Positions 35,451 to 46,061 of a stretch of DNA of 64,000 nt are shown one piece after another. The translations under genes were made by a program, and so were the position numbers. How positions within the stretch are numbered: the first letter of the stretch is position 1; every line of letters begins with the position of its first letter. The notes below the pieces were generated by a model. The model had not been told where the DNA came from. It ran no database searches and saw only the letters and a list, made by a program, of their open reading frames with translations. The stretch comes from an uncultured Myxococcales bacterium. GTDB taxonomy: Bacteria; Myxococcota_A; Polyangia; Polyangiales; Polyangiaceae. The DNA is taken from NCBI GenBank assembly GCA_937949945.1, contig CALFEQ010000180.1:1-64000 (forward strand), written 5' to 3'.

Positions 35451-37675
35451 GCCGCTCGCTCTCGTCGCTCCTTCTCCCCATCGTCCTCGTCGCCTGCTCG
35501 CGCTCGGGCAGCGCGCCGGCGGACGCATCCGCCGACGCCTCACCGGTCGGCGGCTTCGACGAGCTCGCGGTCGCCCGCGCCGAAGACGTCCGACGCGCAA
35601 AGGACATCCCGCCCGAGGTGCGGACGAGCCACGACGTCGCCGCACGACGCCGGAGCGCGCGTGCTCTCGCCCGCATCGCGGACGCGGAGAGCATCGACGG
35701 GCTCGTCGCCCACCTCGCCGACGAAGACGACGAGACGGTCGCGTGGGCGGCCTACGGGCTCGGCTACGCATGCAAGGGACGCGAGGACGCGCACGTCCGC
35801 ATCCTCGCCGCACGCGCAGCGAGCCTACCTGCGCGATCGCACGGCAAGCCGGCGCCGTCTTCGGCGAAGCGTGGCGTGGCCGAGCTCGACGCGCGCACCG
35901 CGATCGCGCGGGCGATCGGCCGCTGCGCCGCCCCGCTCTCGGAGCAGGTGCTCGTCTCGTTGCTCGCGTCGGGTGGAGAATGGACCGACCCGGCGTTGCT
36001 CGGTCTCGGCGATCTCGGGACGCGCAAGAAGCAGCTCGGCGCCGAGACGATGACCGCGCTGCTCGAGGCCGCAGGCAATCGCACTGCCCCGCGCGACCTC
36101 GCATTCTACGCGCTCTCGCGGACCGAGCCTGGCGAGGCGTTCGCACGTCGCGTCGTGGACCAGGCGAAGGTGGCGCTCGGCAGACCGGGGCAGCTGCGTA
36201 TCTTCGCGATCCGCGCGCTCGGCCGAGCGGGCCGGTCGAACCCCAAGGACGTCGCGCCCGACCTCGAGCGCATCGTCGTCGACGCGAAGGGCTACGACTA
36301 CGGCGAGCGCGCGGAGGCCGCGCGGGCGCTCGGCCTGCTCGGCGACGCGGGGCAGGCCGCGATCGCCGGCGCCCTCAACGCGTTGACGCCGGACGCCAAG
36401 GACCCGATCGGGATCGCCGACCTCGCGAACGCGAGCTTCAATGTACTCTACACACTCCTCGGCGCGCTCGGCCCCGAGCCGCCGAAGGCGGCGGAGCCCG
36501 CGCTCGGGGTCCTCTCGAGGCTCACGCCTCCGGCCGAGCCCAAGCCCGGCTTCGCGAGACGCCTCGCCACGCTCCGTTGCACGGCGGCCCTCGCCCTCGC
36601 GCGCGGCGCCTTCGATGCCGACGTGCTCCAGAAATGCGACGCCGAGTCGTCCGAGGCATCGCAACGGGCACGGCTCGCGTCGCTCCTCCGGAGCAAGACG
36701 CTCGGACGCCAGCGCCTCGCCGCCCTCCGCGCGTTCGCGAAGAGCGAGCACTTGCGCGTGCGCGAGGAGGCCGTCGAGGCGCTCGGGACGCACGACATCG
36801 GCGAGGCGGCCGTTCCGATCCTCGCCGACGCGCTCCTCTCGAAGCACGCGGGGCTGGTCGCGACGGCGGCGTCGGTCTTGAACGCGCATCCCGAGCGTGC
36901 CCTCGTGCTCGCCGAGAGCGAGAAGCGCGCTGCCCTCGACCCGAACGCGCCGCCGCCGACCGCGAACCCCGCGCAGGAGCTCGCGCCCGCGATCGCGAAG
37001 GCGCTCGGAAAGGCGCTCGCCGAGAAGTGGCCCGAGGATCGCTTCGAGACGCGCATCGCCCTCTTCGAGGCCGCGGCGGCCGTACGTCACCCGAAGGCGA
37101 AGGAGGTCGCGACCGCGGCGTGCAGCGACCCGAACCCCGTCGTCCGCGAGCGCGCGATGAAGGCTCTGCGCACGCTCGGCGAACCCGTCACCGCGTGCAA
37201 CGCGCCGGCGAGGGAGCCCACGCTCGCCCCCGAGATCGGCAAGACGCTCACGAAACCGACGCGCGTCGTGTTCTCGACGGACGCGCTCGAGCTCGCGATC
37301 GTGCTCGAGCCCGAGCTCTCGCCGGTCACCGCGACGCGTATCGCGTCCCTGGTCGAGTCGGGCTTCTACAAGGGCATCGTCATCCATCGCGTCGTGCCCG
37401 GTTTCGTGGTGCAGCTCGGAGACCCCGACGGCGACGGCTACGGCGGCGCCGGCACGCCGCTCCGGTGCGAGACGTCGCCGGTCCCGTTCCATCCGCTCGA
37501 CGTCGGAATGGCGCTCGCCGGCCGAGACACCGGCTCGAGCCAGTTCTTCGTCACGCTCTCGCGGACGCCTCACCTCGACGGCGAGTACACCCGCATCGGC
37601 CGCGCCGAAGGCGACTGGGCGAGCGTCGCGCAGGGCGACGTCATCGTGGACGCGCGCGTCGTCGGGGCGGAGTAG
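35447..37675 (+). CDS. HEAT-repeat lipoprotein fused to cyclophilin-type peptidyl-prolyl isomerase
   Basis: A 742-residue fusion. The lipobox is PIVLVAC (Cys17). Residues about 60-600 are HEAT-like helical repeats (ARALARIADAESIDGLVAHL, EDDETVAWAAYGLGYA, AALRAFAKSEHLRVREEAVEAL). Residues about 605-742 are a cyclophilin domain with GFYKGIVIHRVVPGFVVQLGD in two overlapping parts and SSQFFVTLSRTPHLDGEYT. It would catalyse proline isomerisation or bind clients at the envelope. The start ATG overlaps the stop of ydcF, so the two are translationally coupled. Confidence 0.9.
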   Translation: MSRSLSSLLLPIVLVACSRSGSAPADASADASPVGGFDELAVARAEDVRRAKDIPPEVRTSHDVAARRRSARALARIADAESIDGLVAHLADEDDETVAWAAYGLGYACKGREDAHVRILAARAASLPARSHGKPAPSSAKRGVAELDARTAIARAIGRCAAPLSEQVLVSLLASGGEWTDPALLGLGDLGTRKKQLGAETMTALLEAAGNRTAPRDLAFYALSRTEPGEAFARRVVDQAKVALGRPGQLRIFAIRALGRAGRSNPKDVAPDLERIVVDAKGYDYGERAEAARALGLLGDAGQAAIAGALNALTPDAKDPIGIADLANASFNVLYTLLGALGPEPPKAAEPALGVLSRLTPPAEPKPGFARRLATLRCTAALALARGAFDADVLQKCDAESSEASQRARLASLLRSKTLGRQRLAALRAFAKSEHLRVREEAVEALGTHDIGEAAVPILADALLSKHAGLVATAASVLNAHPERALVLAESEKRAALDPNAPPPTANPAQELAPAIAKALGKALAEKWPEDRFETRIALFEAAAAVRHPKAKEVATAACSDPNPVVRERAMKALRTLGEPVTACNAPAREPTLAPEIGKTLTKPTRVVFSTDALELAIVLEPELSPVTATRIASLVESGFYKGIVIHRVVPGFVVQLGDPDGDGYGGAGTPLRCETSPVPFHPLDVGMALAGRDTGSSQFFVTLSRTPHLDGEYTRIGRAEGDWASVAQGDVIVDARVVGAE

Positions 37676-37716
37676 GAACGCGCGGGCGAGCGATGGCCCT
37701 CCCGGAGCCCGCGGAG

Positions 37717-37722
37717 TAAGCT
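37717..37722 (+). promoter_or_regulatory. -10-like TAAGCT ten bases before coaX
   Basis: TAAGCT ends ten bases before ATG 37733. There is no Shine-Dalgarno sequence. Confidence 0.4.
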
Positions 37723-37732
37723 CGCGCGCGTC

Positions 37733-38500
<768 letters not shown>

Positions 38501-38516
38501 CGGGTCCGTCGCTGCG

Positions 38517-39566
38517 ATGCGCGACGATCACCACATGACGCAGGCGCGACCGTTCGAAGAGACCGCTTCCGGTCGCAGCCGCCCGCCGGTCTCCGGCGTC
38601 GTCGTGTTGTCGGTGTGCGCGCTCGCCCTCGCCGTCGCCCTCGGCGTCTCGTTCGGCACCGAGCCGGTCTCGCTCGTGCGTGCGGCGACCGACGCCGCCT
38701 CGCTCGATCGCGCGATCGTGCTCGTGCGGCTCCCGCGCGTCCTGCTCGGCGCGGTCGCCGGCGCGGGGCTCTCGATCGTCGGCGTCGCCCTCCAGGCGCT
38801 CCTCCGGAACCCGCTCGCCGAGCCTTACGTCCTGGGGGTCTCCGGCGGCTCGGCGGTCGGCGCGACGATCGCCATCCTCATGGGCGTCTCCGGGACGACG
38901 GTGCTCGGGGCTTCCTTCGTCCCGCTGTTCGCCCTGGCCGGAGGTCTGGGCGCGACCGCGCTCGTCCACACGCTCGCCTCGGCCGCGCCGGACTCGCGCG
39001 GCGCGAGCGTGCTCCTCGCCGGCGTGGTGGTCAACGCGATCGCGTCCGCCGCGATCACGTTCGTGAAGGTGCTCGTGTCGCAGTCGAAGGCGCAGGAGCT
39101 CCTCTTCTGGTTGACGGGCTTCCTCGACGTCCCGTCGCCGGCGTCGCTCGCCGCCATGACCGCTTACGTCGCGATCGGCGCCATGGTCCTCGTCCGCGAC
39201 GCCGCCCGGCTCAACGTGCTCTCGCTCGGCGACACCGCGGCCGAGCATCTCGGCATCTCGGTGCGTGCCCTCGGACGGCGCACGTACCTCGCGAGCTCGC
39301 TCGTCGTCGGCGCCATCGTGAGCGTCACCGGCCTCATCGGCTTCGTCGGCCTGCTCGTCCCTCACGCCCTCCGCCGTCTCGTCGGCCCCGACGCACGCGT
39401 GCTCATGCCGGCCTCCCTCGGCTTCGGCGGCGCCGCGCTCGTCCTCTGCGATCTCGTGAGCCGAGGCGCCTTTCGCCTGCTGCACACGGAGCCACCGGTC
39501 GGCGCCGTCACGGCGCTCGTCGGGGGGACGCTGTTCCTGTGGCTCCTGAAGCGGCGAAGTCTGTGA
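38517..39566 (+). CDS. FecCD/BtuC-family ABC transporter permease
   Basis: A 349-residue inner-membrane permease of the iron-siderophore/B12 type. Visible motifs: PRVLLGAVAGAGLSIVGVALQALLRNPLAEPYVLGVSGGSAVGA, given here only in outline, and the ATPase-contact loop GLIGFVGLLVPHALRRLVG. About nine to ten membrane segments. No ATPase or binding-protein gene adjoins it, so its partners must lie elsewhere. Start could be ATG 38517 or 38535. A GACGAGGCC/GGCCTCGTC hairpin follows the stop. Confidence 0.9.
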   Translation: MRDDHHMTQARPFEETASGRSRPPVSGVVVLSVCALALAVALGVSFGTEPVSLVRAATDAASLDRAIVLVRLPRVLLGAVAGAGLSIVGVALQALLRNPLAEPYVLGVSGGSAVGATIAILMGVSGTTVLGASFVPLFALAGGLGATALVHTLASAAPDSRGASVLLAGVVVNAIASAAITFVKVLVSQSKAQELLFWLTGFLDVPSPASLAAMTAYVAIGAMVLVRDAARLNVLSLGDTAAEHLGISVRALGRRTYLASSLVVGAIVSVTGLIGFVGLLVPHALRRLVGPDARVLMPASLGFGGAALVLCDLVSRGAFRLLHTEPPVGAVTALVGGTLFLWLLKRRSL

Positions 39567-39567
39567 C

Positions 39568-39588
39568 GACGAGGCCTGCGGCCTCGTC
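39568..39588 (+). terminator. Hairpin terminator after FecCD permease
   Basis: GACGAGGCC, loop TGC, GGCCTCGTC form a perfect 9-bp stem starting two bases after the stop codon. There is no T tract. Confidence 0.6.
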
Positions 39589-39591
39589 AGA

Positions 39592-39612
39592 CCTCGGTCC
39601 TCGGTCCTCAGC
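39592..39612. repeat. Heptanucleotide repeat locus A
   Basis: CCTCGGT CCTCGGT CCTCAGC, three phased 7-bp units. They are the reverse complement of the GAGGACC units at locus B (39833-39881), so the two loci face each other across 220 bases. Confidence 0.8.
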
Positions 39613-39832
39613 TCGAGCGGTCCTTGCGAACGTCGGCGTCGAGACATCGCTCGCAACCGGAAGCATGACTTGTTCGCTGAACTCATCCACTGCCGCCATC
39701 TCGTGGACTCGCGGCAGCTCGGACTCGCAGCGTCGTTTCGATTGCAACCAGCTCGTCCTGGGAGGGGCACCAAACAGCGCGATTGCTTCGAAGCGATGAA
39801 GCTGGGTCGGGGGCGAGCAAGGCCTCGAAGCC

Positions 39833-39881
39833 GAGGACTGAGGACTGAGGACTCCCTTCGGAGCACCGAGGACCGAGAACG
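39833..39881. repeat. Heptanucleotide repeat locus B
   Basis: Seven phased units: GAGGACT three times, then CCCTTCG, GAGCACC, GAGGACC and GAGAACG. The 7-bp period is kept through the degenerate units. Confidence 0.85.
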
Positions 39882-39895
39882 GACGACGAAAGCCG

Positions 39896-41431
<1,536 letters not shown>

Positions 41432-41697
41432 CTATTCCTCGCGTCTCGATGGACAGCCACGCGATCGTGATGCCCAGGCGCGCTCGACTCGCAGTCGGCG
41501 TGCCAGCTCCGCCTCGGTAGCTCATGCGGAACGGCGAGCGGAACGCATCGCGGAGCCGAGGGAAAGATGCCGGCACGCGGACGCATCGGACACGGACGGA
41601 GGAGCCTCGTGGCAAGCTCCCTCGGCCGCGCGTGCAGCGAGGCAAAACCCACCGCGCGCGTCGGCGCGCCGCGGGATGGCCGATCGCACGACGCGCG

Positions 41698-42570
41698 CTA
41701 GAAGCTGCCGCCGACGGAGAAGCCGGATGCCGTGCCGGTCGTCCACGGCATCACGCGCGCCTCCTTCCGAGGCCCGGTCGGCTCGAGGAAGTGCCAGACG
41801 ACACCGGCGGCGGCGAGCGCGAGCCCGATACCACCGACGGCGAGGCCGAGGACGGGCTGCGAGTCGGCGCGGCCGGCTTGCTCGCGCGACTCGATGAACT
41901 CGGCCTCGCTCTGGCCCGGAAGCTTCGTGCACGTCTGTGTCTCGCGGCTGCAGTTCGACGGGCGTTCGGGCGCCGTCAGGAGGATGATCGTGCCGGCGAG
42001 GAGGCCCGCGGCGCCGACCCCGACGACGATCCACGGATAGGGCGTGTGCCCCTTGTCGGCGCCCGGAGCCGCAGAGCCGCCGCCCGCCGAAGACGTCGAC
42101 CCGTCTCCGCCCATGTCGAACGTGACGTTGAACACACGCGCACGCTCGCCCTCCTTGATCAGCACGACCTCGGTGATCGGCTCCGCTCCCGGCGTCTCGA
42201 AGCGGAACGTGTGCTTCCCTGGATCGACGGCGACGGACTTGCCGTCGAGCTTCTCGAGGATCACCTCTCCGTCCATCGAGACCTTGACGTCGAACAGGTC
42301 GCGCCCTTGCTTGTCGCGTGCGCCGAACACGACGCTCGGCAGGATCGCCGCGACCTCCGCGTTCCAGGTCGCGCAGTCGTTTCGGACGAGGGCCGGACAG
42401 CTCTCGGCGCCGCAGATGGTGAACTGATCGCGAGCCTCACGCAGCTTCCCGGCCGCGCGCGCGCGCTGGCCCTTCTCGGAAGCAGCGATGCACGCCTGCA
42501 CGTCCGCTCCCGCAGGCAGGGCGGCGAGGGTCGTCACCGCGGCGAGACCGCCGGCGACGAGACGACGCAT
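41698..42570 (-). CDS. Secreted PEGA-like protein with C-terminal membrane segments
   Basis: A 290-residue protein with a signal peptide (VAGGLAAVTTLAALPAGA), a Cys-rich N-terminal helical region (CIAASEKGQRARAAGKLREARDQF), and a beta segment VSMDGEVILEKLDGKSVAVDPGKHTF of PEGA type. Two hydrophobic helices follow (PWIVVGVGAAGLLAGTIIL and PVLGLAVGGIGLALAAAGVV) with a disulfide-like CSRETQTC loop between. Proteins of this design commonly accompany myxobacterial kinases. Start ATG 42570 is set by the signal peptide. Confidence 0.75.
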   Translation of the reverse strand: MRRLVAGGLAAVTTLAALPAGADVQACIAASEKGQRARAAGKLREARDQFTICGAESCPALVRNDCATWNAEVAAILPSVVFGARDKQGRDLFDVKVSMDGEVILEKLDGKSVAVDPGKHTFRFETPGAEPITEVVLIKEGERARVFNVTFDMGGDGSTSSAGGGSAAPGADKGHTPYPWIVVGVGAAGLLAGTIILLTAPERPSNCSRETQTCTKLPGQSEAEFIESREQAGRADSQPVLGLAVGGIGLALAAAGVVWHFLEPTGPRKEARVMPWTTGTASGFSVGGSF

Positions 42571-42766
42571 GAACCCCCTCGTTCTCTTTTCCGCTCGCGA
42601 CCTTCTCAGGCTCGCTGCCTCGAGCATCATCGGAAACCCAACTCCACCAAAGCGACGCCGCCCCGACAGGACGCTGCCTTGCGCATGACGGCGAGACGCC
42701 GAATCGAACGAGAGATGCGGGGGCGTGCGGTCCGCCGCATGCGCCCATCCTACGACACTTCTCCCG

Positions 42767-44491
42767 TCACTTCTGCAGGCAGTGCTCCTTGTACTTCTTG
42801 ACGCCGGTGGAGTCATACCAGAACGGCGTCGCGCAATCGTTCGCAGGCGTCGTCTGTGGCTTGCTCGTGGGTCGCGGCGCGGGACGCGAGGCGCCGGACG
42901 TCGCCTGCGCGGTGCTCGCGGGCTTCGCCGGCGTCGGCGGGGTCGGGGCTTGGGCCTGGGCGCCCGCGTCGACGACCTCGTCCTCCTCCACCTCGATCAC
43001 CGGCGCTGGCGTGGAAGCCACCGAGGTGACCGGCGGCAGCGGCGGTGAGCCCTGGCCCGAAGCGGTCGTGGGCTCGGCGGTCGGGATGTCCACCTCCTCG
43101 GCGGCCGGCGGGTCGGCCTCGATGGAAGCGGGCGTTCGCGCTTTGACCCACGCGACGCCTCCGATGAACAGCATCGTGCCGAGGACCCCGCCGGCGATGA
43201 CGGCCGCGAGGGTCGCACGCTGCTTGGCGTCGTCACGCCTCGGGTGCAGCGAGCCGCTCGATACGGAGATCGACGACGGCTGCGTCACCGGCGGCAGCGG
43301 CGCGATCTGAGGATCCGAGAAGGACGGTTGGGAGCTGCGCCCGGTGGGCATCGGCGCCCCCGTCGCTGCAGCGTATCCGGTGCCCGAAGGCGCCGGGACC
43401 GCAGCGGGTAACGGGACCCCGGGCGAGAGGGTCTGCTTGGCCTCGAGCACCGCCTTCACGGGATCCTCGCGCACCGAGTCGGTCGTATAGAGCGCGCCGC
43501 TCTCGATCTCCGCGACCATCGCGGCGCGCGACCGGAGCACGTCACGCGCGATGCTCTCGACCCAGTCGCTGCACTCCGTCGTGGTCGCCGGAGGGCACCG
43601 GCGCTCGATCTCGATCGCCATCTCACGCGCCGTGGCGAAGCGGTTCTCCGGCTTCATCTGGAGCGCGCGCAGGATGGTCTCGTCGAGGGCTTCGAGCACC
43701 TGCATCGTCTGGTTCGTCAGCGTCGCCTTGTGCGAACGCATGAGGACCTGGCTCGGTCGCTCGACACGACCTTCGAGGATCTTGGCGACGATGACGCCCT
43801 CGTTGTCGCCCGCGAACAACCGCTGCCCGGTGATGATCTCCCAGAGCATGACGCCGGCCGCGTAGATGTCCGTCTGCCGGCTCACGGCGGCGCCCCGAAG
43901 CTGCTCGGGCGGCATGTACGAGAGCTTGCCCTTGATCTGCCCTTCCCGCGTCGTCTGCATGCGTCCGGCGGCCTTCGCGACGCCGAAGTCGAGGACGCGG
44001 GCGATGCCGTCGGTTCCGACGAGGACGTTCTGAGGCGATACGTCACGGTGGACGATGCCGAGCGGATGCCCGCGCTCGTCCCTCGCCTCGTGCGCAGCAT
44101 GCAAGCCGTGGAGCACGCCGGCCATGACGGACGAGACGATGCGGAGCGGGATCGTCTGCTGATGCTCGCGCAGAGCTCGCGTCAGCCGGGCGAGCGACTC
44201 GCCCGGGATGTACTCCATGACGAGGAAGAGCTCGCCGCCCGTCGCGACCACGTCGAGCGTCGGCACGACGTTCGGATGGCGGATGCGCGCCGCGAGCCGA
44301 GCCTCGTCGAGGAACATGGAGACGAACTCGGGATCGGACGCGAACTGCGCGTGAAGACGCTTGATCGCGACGGTACGCGAGAAGCCGACGGGCCCGAGGA
44401 GCCGGCCGAGATGGACGGTCGCCATGCCACCGGCCGCGATGGCACCGTAGAGGGCATAGCGCCCTACGACGCGAACGTCCTGATTCGGCAC
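42767..44491 (-). CDS. Transmembrane Ser/Thr protein kinase
   Basis: 574 residues from GTG 44491. Kinase domain (about 10-280): GAIAAGGMATVHLGR, TVAIKRLH, catalytic loop IVHRDVSPQNVLVG, metal loop VLDFGVAKAAG and GKLSYMPPEQLRG; the Asp-Val-Ser-Pro-Gln variant of the catalytic loop is usual in myxobacterial kinases. A membrane helix AVIAGGVLGTMLFIGGVAWV precedes a Pro-rich region and the tail DCATPFWYDSTGVKKYKEHCL, which is likely disulfide-closed and recurs in relatives. It is the second kinase of the cluster. Confidence 0.93.
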   Translation of the reverse strand: MPNQDVRVVGRYALYGAIAAGGMATVHLGRLLGPVGFSRTVAIKRLHAQFASDPEFVSMFLDEARLAARIRHPNVVPTLDVVATGGELFLVMEYIPGESLARLTRALREHQQTIPLRIVSSVMAGVLHGLHAAHEARDERGHPLGIVHRDVSPQNVLVGTDGIARVLDFGVAKAAGRMQTTREGQIKGKLSYMPPEQLRGAAVSRQTDIYAAGVMLWEIITGQRLFAGDNEGVIVAKILEGRVERPSQVLMRSHKATLTNQTMQVLEALDETILRALQMKPENRFATAREMAIEIERRCPPATTTECSDWVESIARDVLRSRAAMVAEIESGALYTTDSVREDPVKAVLEAKQTLSPGVPLPAAVPAPSGTGYAAATGAPMPTGRSSQPSFSDPQIAPLPPVTQPSSISVSSGSLHPRRDDAKQRATLAAVIAGGVLGTMLFIGGVAWVKARTPASIEADPPAAEEVDIPTAEPTTASGQGSPPLPPVTSVASTPAPVIEVEEDEVVDAGAQAQAPTPPTPAKPASTAQATSGASRPAPRPTSKPQTTPANDCATPFWYDSTGVKKYKEHCLQK

Positions 44492-44500
44492 GACTCCGAC

Positions 44501-44506
44501 ATGTTA
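44501..44506 (-). promoter_or_regulatory. -10-like TAACAT upstream of kinase
   Basis: GGTAACAT on the minus strand ends nine bases before GTG 44491. The same hexamer occurs before the third kinase at 54335-54340. Confidence 0.4.
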
Positions 44507-44662
44507 CCGACACGAGAAGCGCGAGCGAAAGAGCGCGCCCTCGGTCGACAGAAGCGGACAAGCGCTCGCGTCCACCCACATGGACGCGCGCAGGAGGGCG
44601 ACACGCGGGCCGCCCTCGTCCAGAGTTATCCCGATGGGTTCCGTGCGGTTACCCGAGACCGC

Positions 44663-45826
44663 TCACTTCTGCATCGCGGCCTGGAGCGCCTGCTGCTGCT
44701 GCTGGAGCATCTGTGCGATGGCGCGGCTCCGTTCGATCGCGAACTGCTTCACTTCCTTGTTCGAGGAGGTCGCGAGCTTGTTGAGGAGCGCCGTGATCTT
44801 CGGCATGTCCTTCAACTGGAAGAGCGCCTCGAAGTAGTTGTGAGCGAGCCGCACGTCGTCCTTCATCATGGCCTCGTGCGGAGCGAGTAGCTTCACGACC
44901 TCGTCGAGCTTGCCCGACTGGCCGTAGAGCGCCGAAAGCACGATGAGCGGGATCGGATCGGACGGGTTGCGCTCGACCGCCTTCTTCGCGAAGCCGATCG
45001 CCTTCTCACGCGTCTTCTCGTCGCCGGCGTAGAAGCCCTGGAGCGCGACGTAGGGCGCGGCGGTCTTCGCGTTCACGGGAGCGTTCGCGAGCTCCTCGAT
45101 CGCCGCGACTGCCTTCTCCTCGCCCTCGGACTCCTTGATGTAGTTGAAGAGGTACGCCCACGCGTCGACGTTGCCGGGCTGAATCTGGATCGCGCGCTCG
45201 ACCGACTCGCGCTCCGCCTTCGGATCCTTCTTCTCCTTGTACAGCTTCGCGAGGTGGAGGCTCGGGTACGGGTTGTCCTTCATCAGGTTCTGGGCGCCCC
45301 GGAGCGTACCCTCCGCCTTGTCGAGCTTCTTCTGCGCGAGCTGGGCGATGCCCAGGCCGAGCCAGTCGTTGCCGTCGCCGCCGCGCGCCACGACCTTGGC
45401 GAGCACGGTCTCGGCCTTCTCGTGCCGGCCGTACTTCATGAGCTCCTGCGCGTAGATGCGGCCGCGATCCAGGTCCTCCTGGTTCTCCTTCCAGTGCTTC
45501 TCGAGCCCGGAGAGCAGATCCTCGAGGCCGATGGCGATCGGACGCCCGTGCTCGTCCTGGACCTGCACGGCCGGACCGTTGAAGCCGAGGAGCTTCCACA
45601 CCTGGTCCATCGTCAGCGCGACGGGGCCGTCGACGATCTGCTTCTCCATCGGCTGGCCGTTGGGGCCGAGCGGGATCAGCACCATGGCATTGCCGGGGAC
45701 CCCGTTGGGGAACGCGGTGATGGGCGCGAGGATGGCTGCACCGCCCTGGAGGGCGACGGCGTTTTCGCCTTCGGGAGCGGGTCCCTTGGCGGATTGCGGC
45801 TTCTGATCGGGAGTGGACTGGCTCAT
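44663..45826 (-). CDS. TPR-repeat protein
   Basis: A 387-residue cytosolic protein. Residues about 20-125 include PNGVPGNAMVLIPLGPNGQP and a segment on a protein-interaction domain; residues about 135-375 hold at least six tetratricopeptide-like helical pairs (QELMKYGRHEKAETVLAKVV, AQKKLDKAEGTLRGAQNLM, AIQIQPGNVDAWAYLFNYI). The C-terminus is Gln-rich (QMLQQQQQALQAAMQK). It is probably a scaffold or regulator for the neighbouring kinases. ATG 45826 is used; an earlier in-frame ATG at 45847 is less likely. Confidence 0.8.
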   Translation of the reverse strand: MSQSTPDQKPQSAKGPAPEGENAVALQGGAAILAPITAFPNGVPGNAMVLIPLGPNGQPMEKQIVDGPVALTMDQVWKLLGFNGPAVQVQDEHGRPIAIGLEDLLSGLEKHWKENQEDLDRGRIYAQELMKYGRHEKAETVLAKVVARGGDGNDWLGLGIAQLAQKKLDKAEGTLRGAQNLMKDNPYPSLHLAKLYKEKKDPKAERESVERAIQIQPGNVDAWAYLFNYIKESEGEEKAVAAIEELANAPVNAKTAAPYVALQGFYAGDEKTREKAIGFAKKAVERNPSDPIPLIVLSALYGQSGKLDEVVKLLAPHEAMMKDDVRLAHNYFEALFQLKDMPKITALLNKLATSSNKEVKQFAIERSRAIAQMLQQQQQALQAAMQK

Positions 45827-45837
45827 GAGCGGCGCGG

Positions 45838-45863
45838 ACCGTAGCACGGAACGCCGCTGTCAA
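45838..45863 (-). promoter_or_regulatory. Candidate promoter TTGACA / TACGGT
   Basis: On the minus strand TTGACA (45863-45858) is followed after 14 bases by TACGGT (45843-45838), 11 bases upstream of ATG 45826. The -35 is perfect but the spacer is short, so this is tentative. Confidence 0.3.
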
Positions 45864-46061
45864 GAACCGTCGTCGGCGCGTGCGTCCACGGCAAGGTGTC
45901 GCGATTTCACGGCGATTACAGCGGGGCCGTGGCCTGAGACCGAGCGGAGACGGGCGCGGCGAGCGGTCGGGTGGTTCAACGCTGGCCGGCCATGAAGGAA
46001 GAACCCTGGGTGTCCGCAGCCTGAAGCACGGGTCGAGCCGAGCCGTCCCGCGACCACGCGA

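Larger units (their letters stand above)
39567..39895. other. Intergenic region bounded by inverted heptad arrays
   Basis: This 330-base gap holds the permease terminator, heptad loci A and B, and between them about 220 bases without recognised genes. The inverted arrangement recalls a small non-autonomous element, but I cannot identify target-site duplications. Confidence 0.5.

Noticed and set aside
39592..39881. Possible CRISPR-like array (regularly spaced GAGGACT units)
   Set aside because: Units are only 7 bp and contiguous, with no spacers and no cas genes.
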